From Candidatus Kaiserbacteria bacterium RIFCSPHIGHO2_12_FULL_56_13 (GTDB lineage: Bacteria > Patescibacteriota > Minisyncoccia > Phycocordibacterales > Phycocordibacteraceae), in contig MFLS01000023.1 in assembly GCA_001781625.1 (NCBI GenBank), forward strand, positions 10,274 through 28,552: a stretch of 18,279 bases of DNA, written 5' to 3'. Below are positions 12,896 through 18,279 of this stretch, in pieces (within the stretch, counting starts at the first letter, position 1; the number at the start of each line of letters is the position of its first letter). The translations under genes were made by a program, and so were the position numbers. The notes under the pieces are model-generated. The model made no database searches and had not been told where the DNA came from. It saw only the letters and a list, made by a program, of their open reading frames with translations.

Positions 12896-13243
12896 ATGAA
12901 GACGAGGGTTAAAGCAACAAAGACAGTGCTTACCCCTCCCATTGAGCGGCGTATTGACCGCATCTGTACTCGTCTTGAAAAACTTACGCCGAAAAAACAC
13001 CGGAGCGAGCTTTCCTGCGCGATCGAGGTCGGCACTATAACGAAGCACCACAAAAAAGGCGATGTCTCTCGCGCCGAGATCAACTTCTTCGCGATGGGGA
13101 CGTTGTTCCGCGCTAAAGCACGAGGTGAATCGGTGGGGAAGGCGCTTGATCTTGCGCACCACGAAATAAAGCGCCAATACGCGCACTTCAGGCACAAGCA
13201 AGAGAGTGTGGCAAGGCGCACAGGAGTGTATGCACTTCGATAA
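12896..13243 (+). CDS. hpf: Ribosome hibernation factor (HPF/RaiA family)
   Basis: Short HPF/YfiA-type proteins bind in the 30S A and P sites and silence ribosomes in poor conditions. The 115 residues start MKTRVKATKTVLTPPIERRI, the expected first strand and helix. The conserved block HHKKGDVSRAEINFFAMG and the second helix (GKALDLAHHEIKRQYAHFRHK) follow. It lacks the long C-terminal dimerisation domain of long HPF. The ATG at 12896 fits the family; a TTG at 12878 is less likely. No SD is visible and no terminator separates it from the upstream gene. It overlaps the following PRTase gene by 14 nt. Confidence 0.85.
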   Translation: MKTRVKATKTVLTPPIERRIDRICTRLEKLTPKKHRSELSCAIEVGTITKHHKKGDVSRAEINFFAMGTLFRAKARGESVGKALDLAHHEIKRQYAHFRHKQESVARRTGVYALR

Positions 13244-13856
13244 TCGAAAAGATGCGGGGGTGCGACTTGCAAAAGCCCTTGCGCGCTACGATAACGAAGA
13301 CGCGATAATCTATGCTTTGCCGCGCGGCGGCGTCGTCCTTGGCGCTGAAGTCGCGCGTCAGCTCGAGCTCCCCTTGGAACTCGTGATACCGCGCAAAATC
13401 GGCCACCCCGAAAACCCGGAGTACGCCGTTTGCGCCGTGACTGAAGAGGGTGACCTTGTCTGCAATGAAGAAGAAGCGAGTCGGCTCGACCCGATATGGC
13501 TCAAGGGGGCAGTCAAGCGCGAACAAGAGGAGACGAAGCGCCGTCGCAAGGCGTATGTCGGTCGAAAGCGTCTCCCTGCTACTGGTAAGCTCGCCGTCAT
13601 CGTCGATGATGGCATCGCGACCGGCCTTACGATGCGCGCCGCTATCCGCTCCTTGCGCAAAGAATTGCCGATCGAGATAGTGATTGCGGCACCGATCGCG
13701 CCCCATGAAGTCGTCGAGTACCTCCGCCACGAGGCCGATGATGTGGTGGTGCTCGACGACTCCGAGCCGTTTTTAGGCGCGATCGGTGCCTATTATACCG
13801 ATTTCCCCCAAGTAACTGACGCGGAAGTCACTAAACTCCTCTCTTCATTTTCGTGA
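13230..13856 (+). CDS. Phosphoribosyltransferase family protein
   Basis: A PRTase-fold protein of 208 residues. The PRPP-binding motif VIVDDGIATGLTMRA (about 123-137) is intact with both acidic residues. The N-terminal LPRGGVVLGAEVA (30-42) is typical of the subgroup often annotated simply as a predicted phosphoribosyltransferase; the next Lys/Arg-rich flap (100-115) suits nucleotide binding. The base substrate cannot be assigned, so roles in purine or pyrimidine salvage remain open. The ATG at 13230 is preceded by GGAG at very short spacing. It overlaps hpf, suggesting joint expression of a hibernation factor with nucleotide salvage. Confidence 0.87.
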   Translation: MHFDNRKDAGVRLAKALARYDNEDAIIYALPRGGVVLGAEVARQLELPLELVIPRKIGHPENPEYAVCAVTEEGDLVCNEEEASRLDPIWLKGAVKREQEETKRRRKAYVGRKRLPATGKLAVIVDDGIATGLTMRAAIRSLRKELPIEIVIAAPIAPHEVVEYLRHEADDVVVLDDSEPFLGAIGAYYTDFPQVTDAEVTKLLSSFS

Positions 13857-13862
13857 TAAAGT
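13854..13862 (+). promoter_or_regulatory. Extended -10 promoter of trpS
   Basis: TGATAAAGT (13854-13862), an extended -10 whose TGA is the stop of the PRTase gene, lies 6 nt before the trpS ATG. The layout is nearly identical to the one before tyrS. Confidence 0.65.
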
Positions 13863-13868
13863 TTGCCC

Positions 13869-14828
13869 ATGACTGATAAAAAACCCGTGATGCTTTCGGG
13901 GATTAAGCCCACGGGAGAGCTCCACATCGGCAACTACTTCGGCGCGATGCGCCAGCAAGTCGAATTGGCGAATGCCGGCACGCACACCCCGTACCTCATG
14001 GTGGCCGACTATCACGCCTTGAACACAGTGCAGGACGCCGAAGAGATGCGCCGAAGGACGCGCGAACTCGTGATGGGTTACCTTGCGGCCGGTCTTGATG
14101 AGAAAAAAGTCATTCTTTTTAAACAGTCTGAAGTGCCCGCCCATACCGAGCTCGCGTGGATTTTCGACACCATCACAACCGTACCGTACCTCATGCGCGC
14201 GCACGCCTACAAAGACGCCGAGGCTAAGGGTAGGGAGGTCTCGGTCGGCACCTTTAACTACCCCGTCCTCATGGCGGCTGATATTTTGCTCTACAACACC
14301 GCTGTCGTACCGGTAGGACAAGACCAAAAACAGCATATTGAGTATGCCCGCGATATCGGAGAGAAATTCAATCGTACATTTGGTACAGAAACATTTCGGT
14401 TGCCCGAGCCCTACATTTTGCCTCATGTCGCGGTCGTGCCCGGCACTGACGGGCAAAAGATGAGTAAGAGTTATGGCAATGTCATCCCTTTGTTCGGTTC
14501 GCGTGAAGAACTTGCGAAGGCCGTGATGAGTATTGTGACGGACTCCTCTGGTGAGCGGCCAAAGAACGTCTACGCGATACATACACTCGTGCGTAGTCCA
14601 AAAGAACTCGAGGCGCTCTACGAACAAAACAAAGGCAACTACAAAACTCTCAAGGAGGCACTGATTGAAGACCTGGACCACTTTCTTACGCCTCTGCGTA
14701 CCAGATACGAAGAGGTCAAGAGCGACCCTTCTCTCATCGAACAGGTTCTCATGGATGGAAAGCGCGCCGCGCGCGCCGCTTCAGAAGCGAAGATGGAGGA
14801 GGTGCGCCGCACCATCGGAGTGGTATAG
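13869..14828 (+). CDS. trpS: Tryptophanyl-tRNA synthetase
   Basis: Charges tRNA-Trp. The 319 residues show the class I HIGH motif as HIGN (19-22) after SGIKPTGELH, the TrpRS block GTFNYPVLMAADILLYN (127-143), VGQDQKQHIEYARDI (149-163), and the KMSKS loop (197-201) in GTDGQKMSKSYGN. The length is normal for bacterial TrpRS. The ATG at 13869 is chosen over an upstream TTG at 13863 because of the family N-terminus and the extended -10 placed 6 nt before it. It is monocistronic or read through into the small gene that follows. Confidence 0.97.
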   Translation: MTDKKPVMLSGIKPTGELHIGNYFGAMRQQVELANAGTHTPYLMVADYHALNTVQDAEEMRRRTRELVMGYLAAGLDEKKVILFKQSEVPAHTELAWIFDTITTVPYLMRAHAYKDAEAKGREVSVGTFNYPVLMAADILLYNTAVVPVGQDQKQHIEYARDIGEKFNRTFGTETFRLPEPYILPHVAVVPGTDGQKMSKSYGNVIPLFGSREELAKAVMSIVTDSSGERPKNVYAIHTLVRSPKELEALYEQNKGNYKTLKEALIEDLDHFLTPLRTRYEEVKSDPSLIEQVLMDGKRAARAASEAKMEEVRRTIGVV

Positions 14829-14829
14829 T
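14821..14829 (+). promoter_or_regulatory. Extended -10 promoter of the 14853 gene
   Basis: TGGTATAGT (14821-14829) is an extended -10 over the trpS stop. The predicted start near 14836 leaves a leader of about 17 nt that carries an SD. Confidence 0.6.
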
Positions 14830-14852
14830 TGATGTCAGCACGGGAGGATCGG

Positions 14853-15053
14853 ATGCAGAAATCAGTTGTTTTTAGCACGCCGCAACAAGACGGCGAACCC
14901 GTATTCGCCGTCTGGTTGGCTCGAATGACCGCTTGCCCTTCGTTTGAAGTCAAGTTAATCACCACCGTTTCGCCTGCTCAACTTCGCATCGATTATGAAT
15001 GCGATGAAGACGAGGAGTATAAAGCTCACGCCCAGTTCGAACTCCCCCTGTAG
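14853..15053 (+). CDS. Small acidic orphan protein
   Basis: A 66-residue protein of unknown function. It looks like a small soluble beta-rich domain: alternating hydrophobics (PVFAVWLARM, FEVKLITTV, LRIDYEC), two Cys (28, 50) and an acidic DEDEEY (51-56). The ATG at 14853 has an SD GGGAGGA (14842-14848) 4 nt upstream and lies downstream of the predicted transcription start. The earlier ATG at 14832 precedes that start and has no SD. The 3' end of the reading frame forms the ascending arm of its own terminator. It is the third SD-bearing mini-gene in the window. Confidence 0.65.
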   Translation: MQKSVVFSTPQQDGEPVFAVWLARMTACPSFEVKLITTVSPAQLRIDYECDEDEEYKAHAQFELPL

Positions 15054-15080
15054 GCGGGATCGAACTGGGCGTGTTATTTT
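15028..15080 (+). terminator. Terminator overlapping the end of the 14853 gene
   Basis: A perfect 13-bp stem: ACGCCCAGTTCGA (15028-15040) pairs with TCGAACTGGGCGT (15060-15072). The loop of 19 nt contains the stop codon and an inner CCC/GGG. The T-run (TTATTTT, 15074-15080) is imperfect. Confidence 0.78.
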
Positions 15081-15087
15081 ATAAGGA

Positions 15088-16410
15088 ATGCAACGAACTC
15101 TGGTAGGAGAACTCGGCGGACAGGTCGGTAAAACCGTCTCGATTTCGGGGTGGGTCGATGTGAGGCGCGACCACGGCAAGCTCATCTTTTTCGATATCCG
15201 CGATCGCTCGGGCAAGGTGCAAGCCGTCTGCTCTGGCGCAATACTTGCTGACGCTGAAAAACTCCGCCCCGAGTGGGTGGTCACTCTCGAAGGCATCGTG
15301 AACGAACGACCGGAGAAAATGCGCGTCGATGGACAAAACGGGAATATCGAACTCGCCGTCGCAAAGATCGCCGTGCTCGCGAAAGCGGCCGAGCTCCCGT
15401 TCGACCTCTCTGCCGACCTCAATCTCGATACCTACCTCGACAATCTGCCCTTGACCTTGCGAACGCCGCTCGCACGCGGCGTCTTCAATATCCAGGCGAC
15501 AGTTGTCGAGGCATTTCGCGAAACGCTTCGCGAACAGGGATTTATCGAATTTCAAGCGCCGGCCCTGGTCGGCGCTGACGTCGAGGGCGGCGCGGCCTCC
15601 TTTGCGGTCGACTATTACTACGGCAAGAAGGCCTTCCTCGCGACCTCACCGCAGCTCTACAAGCAGATCATGGTAGGCACTCTGGAGCGCGTATTTGCGA
15701 CTCCCAAGGTCTTTCGCGGCGAGAAGCACGCCACCACCCGTCACCTCTCTGAATACAGCTCGCTTGACTTCGAGATGGGCTTTATCAAGGACCACATCGA
15801 AGTGATGGCGGTCATCGAGAGCGTGGTGCGGGCGATGGTCGGGGCTGTTACCTCAAAACACGCTGATTTCTTCACTGCACGAGGGGTCCAATTACCGCTC
15901 GTGCCGGAGCAGCCGTTCCCCGTGATGAAGCTCCGCGAAGCGCAAAAGATACTCGGGGCAGGGGAGGAGCCTGACCTCGAGCCGGAGCAAGAGCGCGCTA
16001 TTTGCGAATGGGCGAAAAAAGAACATGGCTCTGATTTTATTTTCATTACGCATTACCCGGTCGCAAAGCGGCCCTTCTATACCTACGAGGACGAGAACAA
16101 CCCGGGCTATACGAAAAGTTTCGATCTTCTCTTTCGCGGCCTTGAGATAACGACGGGTGGTCAAAGAATTCACGAATACGATACGCTTGTCGCGGCGGCG
16201 AAAGCGAAGGGGCTCGACCCAGACAAGTTTTCTTTCTACCTCCAGGCTTTCAAGTACGGTATGCCGCCTCATGGCGGCTCGGCAACGGGCCTCGAACGCT
16301 TCACCGCACGCATGCTCGAGCTCCCGAATGTCAAAGAGGCGACCCTTTTTCCCCGTGACTTAAACCGTATCGACATCCTCCTCCATGAATCTGACACTGT
16401 TGAAGAGTGA
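15088..16410 (+). CDS. aspS: Aspartyl-tRNA synthetase, archaeal-type
   Basis: A class IIb synthetase. At 440 residues it lacks the roughly 150-residue insertion of standard bacterial AspRS (about 590). Domains: N-terminal OB-fold for the anticodon (about 1-105, GWVDVRRDHGKLIFFDIRDR) and the catalytic core. The core has SPQLYKQ (187-193), motif 2 around FRGEKHATTRHLSEY (209-223), TTGGQRIHEYD, and motif 3 GGSATGLER (396-404). SPQLYKQ and GGQRIH favour Asp over Asn as the amino acid. Whether it also charges tRNA-Asn (non-discriminating) cannot be read directly. A TATTTT element (15075-15080) may act as -10. Its 3' end overlaps scpA by 26 nt. Confidence 0.88.
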   Translation: MQRTLVGELGGQVGKTVSISGWVDVRRDHGKLIFFDIRDRSGKVQAVCSGAILADAEKLRPEWVVTLEGIVNERPEKMRVDGQNGNIELAVAKIAVLAKAAELPFDLSADLNLDTYLDNLPLTLRTPLARGVFNIQATVVEAFRETLREQGFIEFQAPALVGADVEGGAASFAVDYYYGKKAFLATSPQLYKQIMVGTLERVFATPKVFRGEKHATTRHLSEYSSLDFEMGFIKDHIEVMAVIESVVRAMVGAVTSKHADFFTARGVQLPLVPEQPFPVMKLREAQKILGAGEEPDLEPEQERAICEWAKKEHGSDFIFITHYPVAKRPFYTYEDENNPGYTKSFDLLFRGLEITTGGQRIHEYDTLVAAAKAKGLDPDKFSFYLQAFKYGMPPHGGSATGLERFTARMLELPNVKEATLFPRDLNRIDILLHESDTVEE

Positions 16411-17128
16411 CTTCAGGATAATCACCCCGGCCTACGAAGGCCCGCTGGGGCTCCTCCTCGACCTCATCGAGGCGCACAAGCTCCTCGTCAACGAACTTGC
16501 TTTGGCCTCGATCACCGATGAATTTGTGAAGCACGTGAAGGCGCAAGAGCGTTTCCCAATCGATGAAGCGGCTGATTTCATACAGATCGCCGCGACCTTG
16601 CTCCTCATCAAATCGCGCTCCCTGATACCCGATCTCGAGCTCTCCGATGAAGAGGAGGGGGATATCAAGGATCTTGAGCAGCGGCTCGCCGCATACGAGC
16701 GCGTTCGCCTCGCGGCGCGCGAGCTTGGCAGAGTTTTTGGCCAGCGGCCCCTCTTTGCGGCAGGGGAGCGCGCGCCTCTCGTCACGTTTACCCCAAGCAA
16801 AGACCTTTCGGCCGACGCCTTGGCAAAAGCGCTTGCGCGCATCATTGCTCTACGCGAGGAAGTTAAGAAATTGCCTGAAGCGCGCGTGAAGCCGATGGTA
16901 ACGATCGAAGAGATGATGGAGCGGCTCGCCGAGCGCGTCGAACAGGCGATGAATCTTTCATTCAAAGAATTTTCGAGATCGACGAAGGAGAAGATAGAGG
17001 TCATCGTCTCCTTTCTCGCCCTCCTCGAGCTCGTGAAGCAAGGTGCGGTCGCCGTCGAGCAATTCGAGCGTCATGGAGATATCCGCATCTTCCACACCAC
17101 AGTCGACAAAGTCCCCCGCTACGGCTAA
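16385..17128 (+). CDS. scpA: Segregation and condensation protein A
   Basis: The kleisin subunit of the SMC-ScpA-ScpB condensin that organises and segregates the chromosome. The 247 residues contain the N-terminal kleisin signature YEGPLGLLLDLIEAHKLLVNELALASITDEF (about 16-46), then AADFIQIAATLLLIKSRSLIP. A charged middle and a C-terminal winged helix (about 165-247, with EVIVSFLALLELVKQGAV) follow. It overlaps aspS by 26 nt, so the two are probably cotranscribed. It is followed by scpB, the usual partner, 10 nt away. Confidence 0.95.
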   Translation: MNLTLLKSDFRIITPAYEGPLGLLLDLIEAHKLLVNELALASITDEFVKHVKAQERFPIDEAADFIQIAATLLLIKSRSLIPDLELSDEEEGDIKDLEQRLAAYERVRLAARELGRVFGQRPLFAAGERAPLVTFTPSKDLSADALAKALARIIALREEVKKLPEARVKPMVTIEEMMERLAERVEQAMNLSFKEFSRSTKEKIEVIVSFLALLELVKQGAVAVEQFERHGDIRIFHTTVDKVPRYG

Positions 17129-17131
17129 AAT
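17126..17131 (+). promoter_or_regulatory. -10 box of scpB overlapping the scpA stop
   Basis: TAAAAT (17126-17131) overlaps the TAA of scpA and ends 7 nt before the scpB ATG. This is another leaderless-type arrangement, though scpB is probably also read from upstream. Confidence 0.5.
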
Positions 17132-17138
17132 AGGGTGA

Positions 17139-17684
17139 ATGTTGACGCCGCCCCAAGCTCTTGAGGCACTGCTATTTGCCGCTGGAGAACCGGTTGAAAA
17201 AGGAGAGCTCATGAAACTCCTGGGGATCGATGAGGAGGGCCTTGATATGGCCCTCGAGGCCCTCGGCTCGGCCTTAAAAAGCCGTGGGCTCGCGATCGTC
17301 GAAGCTGACAAAGAGATTGAGCTTCGCACCGCTCCCGAAGCCGCGAATATCGTCAAGAAACTCCGCGAAAACGAGCTTTCGCGCGATCTCGGGCGGGCGG
17401 GGCTCGAGACCTTGGCGGTCATCGCCTACCGGTCCGGCTCAACCCGGAGCGAGATCGATTGGGTGCGCGGGGTTAACTCCTCGACCTCGGTGCGCACGCT
17501 TCTCGTGCGCGGCCTTGTGAGAGGCGACGAGGACGAGCGCGATCGCCGCAAAATTCGTTATTCACTCACGCCCGAAGCGCTTGCCCACCTCAGCGTAAAG
17601 CGGGGGAGGGAACTGCCGCGTTATAGCGAGCTCTCGCAAGAAGCAGAGGCGGTCGCCCTGCGCGAAAAAGCGAACGAGTCATAA
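17139..17684 (+). CDS. scpB: Segregation and condensation protein B
   Basis: ScpB dimers bind the ScpA linker in the SMC condensin complex. The 181 residues form two winged helices. The first begins ALEALLFAAGEPVEKGELMKLLGI (7-30). The second contains the family block GLETLAVIAYRSGSTRSEIDWVRGVNSSTSVRTLLVRGLV (about 88-127), where standard ScpB has AYRQPITR.EIE.IRGV. The serine-rich variation in place of QPIT is mild. The length is normal. It follows scpA by 10 nt and precedes the next gene by 4 nt. Confidence 0.95.
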   Translation: MLTPPQALEALLFAAGEPVEKGELMKLLGIDEEGLDMALEALGSALKSRGLAIVEADKEIELRTAPEAANIVKKLRENELSRDLGRAGLETLAVIAYRSGSTRSEIDWVRGVNSSTSVRTLLVRGLVRGDEDERDRRKIRYSLTPEALAHLSVKRGRELPRYSELSQEAEAVALREKANES

Positions 17685-17688
17685 GGAT

Positions 17689-18279
17689 ATGGAGACGCCG
17701 AACTTGTGGGAGCTCGCAAACCGCACTCGCTTTACGCGCGAGGCAAGCGTTGCCCTTTTGCTCGGCTCGTGCATCCTTGCTCTTTTCTTCTTCTTCCCCC
17801 TCTCTCAACCGACAGAGCCGGTTACCGCAACAACGTCGCCCGACCCTTACGCCGCTCTCGTTTTGACCGCGCAAGCAGCGATCGTCTACGACCTTGTGAC
17901 CGGAGAAGTGCTGTACGAAAAAAACGCTGATGTGCAACTGCCTTTGGCGTCGCTCACGAAACTCCTCACCATCGAGGCCGCTGTCCGCGAACTCTCGCTC
18001 GACATGCCAATAAAGATAAGCGACGATGATGTTCGTGTCGATACGCCGCGGCGCTTCGCCGTGGGCGACACGCTCGCTCTCAAAGACATGGCTCGACTTA
18101 CCTTGACCGCCTCCCTCAACGATGGGGCCTCGGCGATCGCCGCGGCGCTTGCCGCACAGCGGGCGACCTCGACGCCCGCAGCCTTGCAGGCGGCCGCGAC
18201 AGCGCTTGGTCTCTCGACCACATATGCCGTCAACGGCAACGGCCTCGACTTTTCAGATGCCGTTGCCGGCGGTTACGGC
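17689..18279 (+). CDS. D-Ala-D-Ala carboxypeptidase-like protein, 3' truncated
   Basis: A serine peptidase of the S11 penicillin-binding type, which trims peptidoglycan stem peptides outside the membrane. The 197 visible residues begin with a short basic cytosolic part, then a transmembrane signal anchor (about 20-38, VALLLGSCILALFFFFPL). The domain start is AAIVYDLVTGEVLYEKNA (63-80). The catalytic SxxK appears as SLTK (Ser88, Lys91) and the SxN triad member as SLN (142-144), with NGNGLD (182-187) in the place of the usual NP.GLD. The KTG motif would lie beyond the window. The ATG at 17689 is 4 nt after the scpB stop. The frame is open to the last base. Confidence 0.9.
   Translation, partial: METPNLWELANRTRFTREASVALLLGSCILALFFFFPLSQPTEPVTATTSPDPYAALVLTAQAAIVYDLVTGEVLYEKNADVQLPLASLTKLLTIEAAVRELSLDMPIKISDDDVRVDTPRRFAVGDTLALKDMARLTLTASLNDGASAIAAALAAQRATSTPAALQAAATALGLSTTYAVNGNGLDFSDAVAGGYG

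Overview
The window reads as a stretch of chromosome from a member of the Candidate Phyla Radiation (Patescibacteria, most likely a Parcubacteria-type lineage). This is inferred from compact, same-strand housekeeping genes, short ribosomal proteins and small orphan genes packed between them. It is also supported by near-absence of Shine-Dalgarno (SD) sequences in front of the housekeeping genes, by GC-rich palindromes in the gaps, and by a secreted Cys-rich repeat protein of a kind I associate with these bacteria. TGA is used as a normal stop (ABC transporter, PRTase, aspS), so the TGA=Gly code of Gracilibacteria/SR1 does not apply. All confident genes are on the + strand.

Layout. 1-2592: end of a ribosomal operon, rpsD (5' truncated)-rpoA-rplQ-rplM-rpsI, closed by an intrinsic terminator. 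2593-6139: chaperone cluster grpE-dnaK-dnaJ with its own promoter and no visible CIRCE. 6147-8473: a five-segment membrane protein of unknown role and a one-polypeptide ABC exporter. 8486-9853: tyrS followed at once by tRNA-Tyr, whose promoter lies in the last codons of tyrS. 9854-10992: an accessory patch with two orphan mini-genes (a zinc-ribbon-like protein and a small hydrophobic protein), each with a strong SD and an intrinsic terminator, plus GC-rich palindromes. 10993-12859: an overlapping pair encoding a single-pass membrane protein and a secreted Cys-repeat protein with a Pro/Gly/Gln/Tyr-rich tail. 12896-13856: an HPF/RaiA-type ribosome hibernation factor overlapping a phosphoribosyltransferase. 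13869-16410: trpS, a third orphan mini-gene with terminator, and an archaeal-type aspS. 16385-18279: scpA, scpB and the start of a D-Ala-D-Ala carboxypeptidase-like gene.

Two themes run through the window. First, many housekeeping genes have a -10 box ending 6-8 nt before the start codon (grpE, the 6147 gene, the ABC exporter, tyrS, 10993, trpS, scpB), as expected for leaderless mRNAs. The three orphan mini-genes instead have leaders with strong SDs. Second, the exported pair 10993/11228 is the best candidate for an undescribed system: a membrane anchor translationally overlapped with a Cys-repeat protein carrying a prion-like tail. No mobile element, CRISPR array or replication origin was seen.
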